NCBI GenBank assembly: GCA_946480695.1
Contig: CAMLKG010000005.1
Location: 62,001 to 126,000, forward strand
Direction: 5' to 3'
Length of the DNA: 64,000 nucleotides
DNA from: an uncultured Cellvibrio sp.
GTDB lineage: Bacteria; Pseudomonadota; Gammaproteobacteria; Pseudomonadales; Cellvibrionaceae
A program made the position numbers and the translations under genes. The notes beneath the pieces were generated by a model, which was given only the letters and a program-made list of their open reading frames with translations, ran no database searches and was not told the origin of the DNA. Position 1 is the stretch's first letter. Each line of letters starts with the position of its first letter. Of the stretch, positions 10,085 to 19,372 are shown in pieces.

Positions 10085-10109
10085 TAAAAAAACGGGCACA
10101 AGGCCCGTT
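10085..10109 (-). terminator. sodB terminator
   Basis: AACGGGC (10091-10097) pairs with GCCCGTT (10103-10109); on the minus strand the stem is followed by seven T. It lies about 35 bases after the sodB stop. Confidence 0.85.
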
Positions 10110-10143
10110 CCTGACAAACACCAATCTTATCCGGCGCCCTGTA

Positions 10144-10728
10144 TTACTTGGCGTAGTTGGCGTTCACAAATTCCCAATTTACCAATGACCAGAATGCGCC
10201 GATGTAAGTAGGACGCGCATTGCGGTAATCGATGTAGTAAGCGTGTTCCCACAGGTCGATAGTCAGGATTGGGGTAACAGAAGGGTCAGTTAAAGGAGTT
10301 CCTGCATTGCTGGTGTTAACAATCGCAACAGTGCCGTCCGCTTTTTTAACCAACCAGGTCCACGAAGAACCGAAGTTGTTAATCGCTGAGTTAGTGAAGT
10401 CTTCCTTGAATTTTTCGAAGGAACCGAATGCTTTATTGATAGCTTCTGCAACAGCACCGGTTGGGGCGCCGCCGCCGTTAGGGCTCAGGCAATGCCAATA
10501 GAAAGTGTGGTTCCAGATTTGCGCAGCGTTGTTGAATACAGGGCCAGATGAAGTCTTGATGACATCTTCCAGGCTCTTACCTTCGAATTCAGTACCCGGA
10601 ACCAGGGTATTCAGCTTGTCCACATAGGCTTTGTGGTGTTTGCCGTGGTGGAACTCCAGGGTTTCAGCAGAGATGTGTGGCGCCAGGGCGTCTTTGGCGT
10701 AAGGCAATGCAGGTAATTCAAAAGCCAT
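10144..10728 (-). CDS. sodB: Iron superoxide dismutase
   Basis: Dismutates superoxide in the cytoplasm. The 194-residue protein matches Fe-SOD: ALPYAKDALAPHISAETLEF, HHGKHHKAYVDKLN (metal His), AAQIWNHTFYWHCL, GSSWTWLVKKADG and DLWEHAYYIDYRNARPTYI (Asp and His ligands). AQIWNHTFYW and GGGAPTGAV are typical of iron rather than manganese enzymes. AGGAG stands 8 bases before the ATG at 10728, so the 6-codon upstream extension is not used. Confidence 0.96.
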   Translation of the reverse strand: MAFELPALPYAKDALAPHISAETLEFHHGKHHKAYVDKLNTLVPGTEFEGKSLEDVIKTSSGPVFNNAAQIWNHTFYWHCLSPNGGGAPTGAVAEAINKAFGSFEKFKEDFTNSAINNFGSSWTWLVKKADGTVAIVNTSNAGTPLTDPSVTPILTIDLWEHAYYIDYRNARPTYIGAFWSLVNWEFVNANYAK

Positions 10729-10842
10729 GATGGTTCTCCTATTCACGGTTGTTTTCTATCAAGCGGGATTTATCAAACGGAAGGTTCAATAGTCCTTAAC
10801 GCGGGGGTCGATCATATCAATTCATCGGAATACAGGTGATTG

Positions 10843-10872
10843 AAAATAATTACGGCCCACAGGGGGCCGTAA
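10843..10872 (-). terminator. groESL terminator
   Basis: TTACGGCCC (10850-10858) pairs with GGGCCGTAA (10864-10872); on the minus strand it is followed by TTATTTTC. It lies about 110 bases after the groEL stop, in the otherwise empty stretch before sodB. Confidence 0.65.
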
Positions 10873-10981
10873 CTATAACGCAAAATTATGAGCCGTTATG
10901 CACAGCACCAAAAAGGTGCCGGTAATTCGCATTAACAGGCCAATTATTTGCGCACATTTTACAAAAGTGTCCGGGCACCAA

Positions 10982-12664
<1,683 letters not shown>

Positions 12665-12689
12665 TCAGGGAAGGTGCCGTAGGGCTGGA

Positions 12690-12980
12690 TTATTCCAGTA
12701 CGGCCTTGATGTCAGATTCGCTGAGGATTACCAGCTCTTCGCCGTTAACAGTAATGGTGTCGCTGCCTGCGTATTTGCCAAACACCACAACATCACCCAC
12801 TTTTACATCCAGCGGACGCAATTCACCGCTGGTCAATACACGGCCATTACCAACTGCAACCACTTCACCTTGGTTTGGTTTCTCTTTCGCAGAACCCGAC
12901 AGAATGATGCCACCGGCAGTTTTGGTTTCTTCTTCTTTGCGGCGAACCACAACGCGATCATGCAATGGACGAATTTTCAT
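12690..12980 (-). CDS. groS: Co-chaperonin GroES
   Basis: Heptameric lid of the GroEL chamber. The 96-residue protein starts [20 protein letters not shown], contains the mobile loop [15 protein letters not shown] and ends [10 protein letters not shown]. The ATG at 12980 fits the family N-terminus and has GGAG upstream; an in-frame start 8 codons earlier would add a non-family extension. Confidence 0.97.
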   Translation of the reverse strand: MKIRPLHDRVVVRRKEEETKTAGGIILSGSAKEKPNQGEVVAVGNGRVLTSGELRPLDVKVGDVVVFGKYAGSDTITVNGEELVILSESDIKAVLE

Positions 12981-13060
12981 GAAGCTATGTCTCCTAACAT
13001 TCAATTTAGAACTAACAAAGAATCGGGCCCTTGATGGAGCCGGTCGATTCCAGCTTGGTG

Positions 13061-13090
13061 TTTATAGGGATGACCTTTAAAGTTTCAAGG
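13061..13090 (-). promoter_or_regulatory. Sigma32-type heat-shock promoter of groESL
   Basis: Read on the minus strand, CCTTGAAA (13083-13090) is followed after 13 bases by CCCTATAAA (13061-13069). This resembles the sigma32 consensus (CTTGAAA, 13-17 bases, CCCCATNTA). It lies about 80 bases upstream of the groES start. No CIRCE inverted repeat was seen. Confidence 0.6.
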
Positions 13091-13209
13091 CCTTCCGGAT
13101 AGTCACAAGATACCGGCTTACACCGCATAATCCGGTGACCAAAAAGCGGTGACACCTATGTGGGGCTGGGTTTGGCGATTTCAACAGGCGCGCAAAAAAA
13201 AGTCTTTGA

Positions 13210-13749
13210 TCAGCGATTTGCGGGATCGGAGGAGGAGTCATTACTGGCAGGTTTGGTTTTCCCATGCTCAATCAACAGGCCTTCGGTGGATTTATTGCCT
13301 CCTGACGAGGCGGCTCCGCCATCATGTTCATACACCTCACCATCGCCAAACGTATCGGGACCAAAGGGGGACTGACGATGGGCAAAACCGGCTGATCGGA
13401 CAGACATTCGAGTTACCCAGCGCCTGAGCAATAACCGGCGAAACAGTGGGATAAAACACAAAAGTGCTATCGCGTCGGTAATAAAACCGGGGATGATCAA
13501 TAAAACTGCCCCTATCGCCTTAAGCACTCCGTCGGCAATGGTTTCTGCGGGAAACTCCCCGGCGTGCATATTTTGCGCAACTTTCAACATGCTCGCGGCC
13601 CCGAGGTAACGCAGCAGGTTCATACCTATCACGATCATCGCGACCAGCCAGAGGATGACTGCCCAAGCCCCCGTTTCGTCTCCGATAACAATCATCAACC
13701 ACAATTCAAGAAACGGAAACAGCAACAAGGGCAATAAAGATATACGCAT
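13210..13749 (-). CDS. fxsA: FxsA family membrane protein
   Basis: Small inner-membrane protein known in E. coli for suppressing F-plasmid exclusion of phage T7; its physiological role is unclear. The 179-residue sequence starts MRISLLPLLLFPFLELWLMI and has the family pattern GDETGAWAVILWLVAMIVIG, a conserved amphipathic stretch and VLLIIPGFITDAIALLCFIP, then a polar C-terminal tail. ATG 13749 is preferred to a TTG 15 bases upstream. fxsA next to groESL is also seen in enterobacteria. Confidence 0.88.
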   Translation of the reverse strand: MRISLLPLLLFPFLELWLMIVIGDETGAWAVILWLVAMIVIGMNLLRYLGAASMLKVAQNMHAGEFPAETIADGVLKAIGAVLLIIPGFITDAIALLCFIPLFRRLLLRRWVTRMSVRSAGFAHRQSPFGPDTFGDGEVYEHDGGAASSGGNKSTEGLLIEHGKTKPASNDSSSDPANR

Positions 13750-13949
13750 CGGAATAGTCCGCAAAAAAGCAAAATATTAGGGCTGCAAGTCTAGCATTTA
13801 TAACCCGGCCCCAGTGACATAGGCTTGACGCGCAAATACCAGGCGGTTTGTGGGTTTTATAAATGGTCAACAATAGTTTCGACAGCAAAAATTTTAATCC
13901 TGTAGACTTCGTGGTGCGGCGCGATCAACATTCGCTTACCAAAGTTGAC

Positions 13950-14273
13950 ATGAACCTTATGAATATTGACAGCAATAATAAATCCGCGATTTATCTCGCA
14001 CTGATGAACGTACCGGCGGGTAAAGTTATTACTTACGGTCAACTGGCCAGGCTCGCAGGCCTGCCAGGAGCGGCTCGCCTGGCGGGTAGGGTTCTGTGCG
14101 GCCTACCGGAAAACACCGAATTGCCCTGGCATCGCGTTATTAACTCGCAAGGAAAAATTTCCATGCCGGAAGATTCGCCCGGCTACAAAGAACAGAAACG
14201 TCGCCTGAGCGCTGAAGGGATAGAATTTAAAAATCAGAGAATTAACTTGCGCGCCTACGGTTATATTAATTAA
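13950..14273 (+). CDS. Alkyltransferase-like protein (MGMT homologue without cysteine)
   Basis: ATL proteins bind O6-alkylguanine in DNA, flip it out, and hand the lesion to nucleotide excision repair. This protein of about 107 residues has the MGMT C-terminal-domain fold signature: VPAGKVITYGQLARLAGLPG, ARLAGRVLCGLPENTELPWH, RVINSQGKISM. The active-site PCHRV of true methyltransferases reads PWHRV here, so the acceptor cysteine is replaced by Trp, as in E. coli Atl/YbaZ. There is no N-terminal MGMT domain. The frame is open upstream to 13863, but ATG 13950 or 13959 gives the usual family length. Confidence 0.88.
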   Translation: MNLMNIDSNNKSAIYLALMNVPAGKVITYGQLARLAGLPGAARLAGRVLCGLPENTELPWHRVINSQGKISMPEDSPGYKEQKRRLSAEGIEFKNQRINLRAYGYIN

Positions 14274-14301
14274 TCATTATTATGTGAAATCGCACCAGCT
14301 T

Positions 14302-15624
14302 ATGACTTCATCTTCCTCCCCACCCCCGGCAGCCAATACCTACAGCGGCTGGAAGGGTATAAAACGCGCATTCGCTACACCATCCGCATTCACTTTATTT
14401 TGCCTTGGGCTGGGTTCGGGTTTACCTTTTTTATTGGTAGGTGGCATGACGCTCTCAACCTGGCTGCGCGATACTGGGTTTGAATTAAGTGTGATCGGCC
14501 TGATCAGCTACGCCAGTTTTTTTTATGTGCTTAAGTTTTTATGGGCACCCTTGATTGATAAATACAGTTTGCCATTCCTCGGGCGTCGCAAGGGCTGGCT
14601 GGTTATTTCCCAATTAATACTGATCGCTGCAATCATTGCCATGGCTTTATTAGGCCCCGGATCATCGCTAGGTATTTTCATTATACTTGTCGGGCTCGCT
14701 GCCTTTGCCGGCGCAACACTGGACATTGTCGTCGATGCCTATCGCATTGAAATCGCACCGGTGGAATCACAAGCCGCATTGGCGGCAACCTATATCCTCG
14801 GTTATCGCATTGCATTGATTTTGTCGGGAGCAATTGCTCTTTACCTTGCAGAATTACTGGGGTGGACCAATGCCTATCTAATCATGGCACTCTGCCTGCT
14901 CGTTCCCCTGGTCGCGGCTGTTATCGCCAAAGAACCTGACACAGCGAATGCGCTTGCGGTGCGCAATATTCATATCCTTGATGCGTTTATTAAACCTTTC
15001 CAGGATTTTTTTTCACGCAACGGTATATGGCTGGCCCTGGCGTTGCTATTGTTTGTCGGCCTGTTCAAATTACCTGACCAAATGATTGGTGTCCTGGCCG
15101 GGCCCTTTTACCTGGATTCGGGCTATACCAAAGCGGATATCGCAACAGTGTCCAAACTTTACGGTGTTTGGATAGGAATTGCGGGCGCATTTTTAGGTGG
15201 CATTTGTACCGCGGTATTTAGCATGCGCTCTATGCTGGCCGTTGCTGCAATTGTTGTTGCGGTTTCCAACATTGCCTATTTATTGATGGCCAACAATCCG
15301 GGCCAGGATTGGGCTTTTTTTGCAACGATCAGTGCCGATAATATTTCCCAGGGGTTTGCCGGAGTTGTGCTGGTCGCGTTTATGTCCAGCTTGACCAACC
15401 AGAATTTCACTGCAACCCAATATGCATTACTTGCCTCGCTGGCGAACTTACCGGGTAAATTTATCGGTGGGCTTTCGGGGTATATTGTTGAAGCGACCAG
15501 CTACTCCTGGTTTTTCGTTTTCAGTAGTTTATCGGTGATACCAACCTTATTAATCCTGGCCTGGCTTTGGAACCGGGTGCATGGAAGTGAAAATCCAGGC
15601 AAAACAAAAAGCCCTGTCGAATAG
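14302..15624 (+). CDS. ampG: AmpG-like muropeptide permease (MFS)
   Basis: Imports anhydro-muropeptides from the periplasm for cell-wall recycling. About 440 residues with 12-14 hydrophobic segments. AmpG-type features are the start of helix 1 (PSAFTLFCLGLGSGLPFLLV), LRDTGFELSVIGLISYASF, FLWAPLIDKYSLPFLGRRKG and the TLDIVVDAYRIE motif in helix 4. The start is either ATG 14302 or GTG 14284; neither has a strong ribosome-binding site. It lies upstream of convergent yajQ-ampE-ampD, placing three peptidoglycan-recycling functions within 4 kb. Confidence 0.9.
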   Translation: MTSSSSPPPAANTYSGWKGIKRAFATPSAFTLFCLGLGSGLPFLLVGGMTLSTWLRDTGFELSVIGLISYASFFYVLKFLWAPLIDKYSLPFLGRRKGWLVISQLILIAAIIAMALLGPGSSLGIFIILVGLAAFAGATLDIVVDAYRIEIAPVESQAALAATYILGYRIALILSGAIALYLAELLGWTNAYLIMALCLLVPLVAAVIAKEPDTANALAVRNIHILDAFIKPFQDFFSRNGIWLALALLLFVGLFKLPDQMIGVLAGPFYLDSGYTKADIATVSKLYGVWIGIAGAFLGGICTAVFSMRSMLAVAAIVVAVSNIAYLLMANNPGQDWAFFATISADNISQGFAGVVLVAFMSSLTNQNFTATQYALLASLANLPGKFIGGLSGYIVEATSYSWFFVFSSLSVIPTLLILAWLWNRVHGSENPGKTKSPVE

Positions 15625-15635
15625 GCAGGGCTTTT
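15607..15635. terminator. Bidirectional terminator between ampG and yajQ
   Basis: GCCCTG (15611-15616) and CAGGGC (15626-15631) are flanked by A and T runs on both sides. The ampG stop codon lies in the loop. It can serve both converging genes. Confidence 0.85.
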
Positions 15636-15663
15636 TGTTGCTTTCCAAGCCTGCGATTAAAAA

Positions 15664-16146
15664 CTAATCGCGAAAATTTTCAAACTGCATCGGCATACCC
15701 AGTTCGGCTGCGCGTAACGCGGCAATACATTCTTGCAAATCGTCACGCTTCTTGCCGGTGACACGCACCTGCTCACCCTGGATGCTAGCCTGGACTTTTA
15801 ATTTTTTGTCTTTTACCAATGCGACAATTTTCTTGGCCAAATCCTTATCGATACCGGTACGCACAGTAATGTCGCGCTTCACTTGCTTGCCCGCACTTTT
15901 CACTGCGCCTATATCCAGGCAGCTGACGTCGATACCGTTTTTTGTCATTGACGGCCTAAGGACGTCCAGCATTTGGTCGAGTTGCATGTCGGAATCAGCG
16001 GTCAGGGTGATTTCAAACTCTTTGCGTTCGAATTTTGCATCCACACCTTTGAAATCGAAGCGATTGCCAATCAAGCGCTGGGCTTGGTCCACCGCATTTG
16101 TCAACGCATGTTTATCTACTTCCGAAACCACATCAAACGATGGCAT
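15664..16146 (-). CDS. yajQ: YajQ family nucleotide-binding protein
   Basis: 160-residue member of the UPF0234/YajQ family, reported in Xanthomonas and Pseudomonas as cyclic-di-GMP-binding. It starts [20 protein letters not shown] and contains [20 protein letters not shown] and [19 protein letters not shown] stands 6 bases before the ATG at 16146. It is the last gene of a leftward run ampD-ampE-yajQ. Confidence 0.93.
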   Translation of the reverse strand: MPSFDVVSEVDKHALTNAVDQAQRLIGNRFDFKGVDAKFERKEFEITLTADSDMQLDQMLDVLRPSMTKNGIDVSCLDIGAVKSAGKQVKRDITVRTGIDKDLAKKIVALVKDKKLKVQASIQGEQVRVTGKKRDDLQECIAALRAAELGMPMQFENFRD

Positions 16147-16172
16147 AACTAACCTCAATCATTTTTAACCAG

Positions 16173-17156
16173 TTAAACAACCAGGGTGGCAAAGGCGATA
16201 GCGCACACCCAGAACAACAGCGAGCGATTGTACAAAGGCACACTGGATTTAACCAACGCAAAAGAATAAGCAGGTTCAGAATGGGTAGTGATTACGTCCC
16301 CCGTTAAATCCTCAATGACATCCCGGGTTTCTGCTTCCATTTCATCCTGCATTTCGGCTTTTTGTTCGGAGCTTAAATTAGCCATCGCCTCGACAGAACT
16401 TTCGGTCGGAGCCCCAAGCGCACCACGCAAACACTCATTTAACACCTGCTCAGAGGAGCTTTGCACATCCAATAAATTTTTACGCAATGGGCAGGCTTCA
16501 AAATTTCCCACTAACGCCCAGGTCACGCCCATCAATCGCACCGAGGGGAACTCCAACAACCACAACCACTTGCTTGCGACTTGTGCCGCTTCACTGCCCG
16601 GCGCGGAAAAATCCCGGTACAACACACTTAAACGATACAGCAACGCACCAAAAGGCCCCGCAATAAAGAACCAGAAAAGCACTGCAAACGTACGTTCAAA
16701 ACCGCGATAGGCAATAATTTTTAACGCTTCACCATGCAATGCCCGCCAATCAGACGCATCACCGACCACTGGCTCAACGGCACTATTGCCGCGCAAGCGA
16801 TCGAGTAGTTGGGCTGCCGCGACGGAATCGCCACGCGTTGCCAGCGCAATATATTCCTGCACATCCGCCACAATATTGCCGCGCCCCAAGCTATAAAGCA
16901 GCACGACCGAATACAGGATAAATAACCCCACCCAGGATTGCGCAAAAGCCGCGCTGATAACAACAAATACCAATACCAAAACAGCCAACGGGATAAGCAG
17001 CGATAAGGCCAGCGGAACACCCGCTACGGCCCCCATACCAGGTGCCGTTTGCAATCGATTGGTTAACCAGCGAAACCAGCCATCAACATGCAAAGCCCTG
17101 GCAGAACCCAACCAATAAACGATGGCGAGTACAGCAACCAAACTGAGGAAAATCAT
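16173..17156 (-). CDS. ampE: AmpE membrane protein
   Basis: Inner-membrane protein encoded with ampD; linked to beta-lactamase regulation but of unknown biochemical role. 327 residues starting MIFLSLVAVLAIVYWLGSAR, with helices near 45-95 (LALSLLIPLAVLVLVFVVIS), around SVVLLYSLGRGN, around FAVLFWFFIAGPFGALLYRL, and at the C-terminus (LLFWVCAIAFATLVV). ATG 17156 is preceded by AAGAGA. It follows ampD by 28 bases. Confidence 0.88.
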   Translation of the reverse strand: MIFLSLVAVLAIVYWLGSARALHVDGWFRWLTNRLQTAPGMGAVAGVPLALSLLIPLAVLVLVFVVISAAFAQSWVGLFILYSVVLLYSLGRGNIVADVQEYIALATRGDSVAAAQLLDRLRGNSAVEPVVGDASDWRALHGEALKIIAYRGFERTFAVLFWFFIAGPFGALLYRLSVLYRDFSAPGSEAAQVASKWLWLLEFPSVRLMGVTWALVGNFEACPLRKNLLDVQSSSEQVLNECLRGALGAPTESSVEAMANLSSEQKAEMQDEMEAETRDVIEDLTGDVITTHSEPAYSFALVKSSVPLYNRSLLFWVCAIAFATLVV

Positions 17157-17184
17157 AAATAGTTGTCTCTTGCAAGCAAATGAA

Positions 17185-17763
17185 TCAAGCGCGCGAATTT
17201 GCAAGCTGTGCAAAATAACGCGACCAATCAAAACACGGACCGGGGTCCGTTTTGCGCCCTGGCGCTATGTGTTCATGGCCGACGATGCGTTCAGGTGTAA
17301 GTGTAGGATAAGTCAACAGTAACTGGCGAGTCACTTTCGCGAGTTGGCTGTATTGCGCGTCGGTGTAGGGCTGGTCGTCAGTCCCCTCCAACTCGATACC
17401 GATTGAGTAGTCATTGCAATTCGCGACGCCATCATAACTCGAAGCGCCCGCGTGCCAGGCCCGGTCGGCAAACGAAACAAATTGCGTTACCTTACCGTCT
17501 CGCTCTATGAATAAATGGGCGGAAACCTGCAAGGATGCAATGGTTTCAAAATAGGGATGCGTGCGTGCATCCAGTGTGTTTTGAAAAAATTGCTGTACAA
17601 ATCCTCCGCCAAATTCACCCGGCGGCAAGCTGATATTGTGAATTACCAATAGGCTAACCCCGGTGTTTTCCGGCCGCCGATTAAAATTTGGGGACGGTAT
17701 TTTTTGTGCAATGTTTAACCATCCATTAAGGATGGCCATTTCCGGTTCGGTTACTGATGTCAT
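17185..17763 (-). CDS. ampD: 1,6-anhydro-N-acetylmuramyl-L-alanine amidase AmpD
   Basis: Cytoplasmic zinc amidase that cleaves the peptide from imported anhydro-muropeptides, keeping AmpR inducers low. It contains IPSPNFNRRP, LLVIHNISLPPGEFGGGFVQ (first zinc His), SAHLFIERDGKVTQFVSFAD, RAWHAGASSYDG and GHEHIAPGRKTDPGPCFDW (second His and Asp ligands). The 192-residue reading from 17763 has a distant GGAGG; ATG 17739 gives an N-terminus closer to E. coli AmpD. No ampR or class C beta-lactamase is visible here. Confidence 0.95.
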   Translation of the reverse strand: MTSVTEPEMAILNGWLNIAQKIPSPNFNRRPENTGVSLLVIHNISLPPGEFGGGFVQQFFQNTLDARTHPYFETIASLQVSAHLFIERDGKVTQFVSFADRAWHAGASSYDGVANCNDYSIGIELEGTDDQPYTDAQYSQLAKVTRQLLLTYPTLTPERIVGHEHIAPGRKTDPGPCFDWSRYFAQLANSRA

Positions 17764-17815
17764 TCACGATACCCGTTTTTCCCTCCGTTAACACGGTAGA
17801 GCAAGGCTATTAAAA

Positions 17816-19297
17816 TTATGCAGGGATGGTGCGATCTTCCGCCCACACACGCAATTGTGCAATTTGCTCCGCCATCACAACTGATAACGGGCTGGTGGCC
17901 GCAACTTCACGCAACAATATGTCCGTACTTAAAGGTTTATCTTCAGCCGATGCGGAATAAAGTGCGGCAATGATTACTTGTTCAATTTCCGAACCTGAAA
18001 ATCCCTGGGTTGCAAGGCTCAGTTTTTCCAGGTCGAAATTTACCAGCGGGCAATCACGTTTGCGCAGGTGAATGGCAAAAATATCTTTACGCACACCCGG
18101 TTCAGGTAAATCGACGAAAAAGATCTCATCCAATCGCCCTTTACGGATTAACTCCGGTGGCAAGCGCGAGATGTCATTACTCGTTGCCACAATAAATACG
18201 CGCGTCCGACGCTCCGCCATCCAGGTTAACAGGGTTCCCAGCAAGCGTTGCGATACGCCGTTGTCATTGCCGTCCTGGGCCATGCCTTTTTCAATCTCAT
18301 CCAACCACAATACACACGGCGACATAGCATCGGCGAGCTTTAATGCCTCGCGTAAATTGCGCTCGGTTTCACCGTGGAATTTATTATAAAGCGCACCGAC
18401 ATCCATACGCATAAGCGGCAGCCCCCATAAACCCGCTACAGCTTTGGCGGCAAGGCTTTTTCCACCACCCTGTACGCCTAATAGCAAAATACCCTTGGGG
18501 CGGTCGAGCTTGGATCCATCATCATTAAAAGCATCGCGGCGAGTCAGCAGCCAGCGCTTTAAATTATGTAAACCACCCACATTGGAAAAATCCTCCGTTT
18601 GCTGTTCAAAACTGATAACCCCTTCCATATCAAGCAAGGCGAATTTCGCTTTATTGATACGCGGCAAATCGTTTTCATTCAGCGAGCCATCATTCCATAT
18701 GGCGCCACGTACCAACCGGCGTACGTCGCTGGCGTTCATGCCCTGCAAGTTGCTGACAAGCTTTTTCAACGTAATATTGTCAGTTTTTACACGTGCACCG
18801 GAATGGCGATCCGACCAATCCTTTGCCTCCTCGCGAATAATCTCCATAATTTTTTCGTCATCCGGCAAGGTTAAGGCGTAACTTGCGCTGTAGCGCGATA
18901 ATTCGGCGGGCAAGCGCAATTGATGGCTGAGAAATACCAATGTATGGGGAAGCGCAAAATGATTGAGTGCAACATCTTTTAACAGGCGAACAATGTGCGG
19001 TTGGTCCACCAGGAAGGGATGGAGGTCACAAAGGGCAAATATTGCCGGCTGGGTTGCTTGCTTGATATGGCGCAGCATTTCTTCCGGCTCATTTAACTCG
19101 GCCCCCTTGGGTACCAGTTGCGGGCCAAAATTCAAACGCGCCAGGCCATCGGTCACCGACCAGCGATACAAATCCTTGCCATGCTTATTGGCAACTTTTA
19201 ACAGTACATCCAATGCCTTTTTTTCTTCGTAGGTCTCGATTACCAGCAGCGGGATGCGGGAATCCAGTAACAGCTTTATTTCATCGACATCGTGCAC
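17816..19297 (-). CDS. Ycf46-like AAA+ ATPase
   Basis: 493-residue AAA+ protein resembling the Ycf46 family (cyanobacterial and plastid homologues; role poorly defined). The N-terminal 230 residues (LLLDSRIPLLVIETYEEKKA) form the family-specific domain; the ATPase core follows with Walker A GVQGGGKSLAAKA, Walker B CVLWLDEIEKGM, sensor-1 VFIVATSNDISRLPPELIRK and an arginine-rich second region of homology (GRLDEIFFVDLPE). A C-terminal lid ends in GFSGSEIEQVIIAALYSA. It follows the GH3 gene on the same strand with a 75-base gap, and ampD lies just downstream. Confidence 0.85.
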   Translation of the reverse strand: MHDVDEIKLLLDSRIPLLVIETYEEKKALDVLLKVANKHGKDLYRWSVTDGLARLNFGPQLVPKGAELNEPEEMLRHIKQATQPAIFALCDLHPFLVDQPHIVRLLKDVALNHFALPHTLVFLSHQLRLPAELSRYSASYALTLPDDEKIMEIIREEAKDWSDRHSGARVKTDNITLKKLVSNLQGMNASDVRRLVRGAIWNDGSLNENDLPRINKAKFALLDMEGVISFEQQTEDFSNVGGLHNLKRWLLTRRDAFNDDGSKLDRPKGILLLGVQGGGKSLAAKAVAGLWGLPLMRMDVGALYNKFHGETERNLREALKLADAMSPCVLWLDEIEKGMAQDGNDNGVSQRLLGTLLTWMAERRTRVFIVATSNDISRLPPELIRKGRLDEIFFVDLPEPGVRKDIFAIHLRKRDCPLVNFDLEKLSLATQGFSGSEIEQVIIAALYSASAEDKPLSTDILLREVAATSPLSVVMAEQIAQLRVWAEDRTIPA

Positions 19298-19372
19298 ACT
19301 TGTCTCCTTCCAACCCGATCGTTGTTAAGTAAACAAGCATGAAGCGGCTAATACATCCTTGCAATAGCTTTT

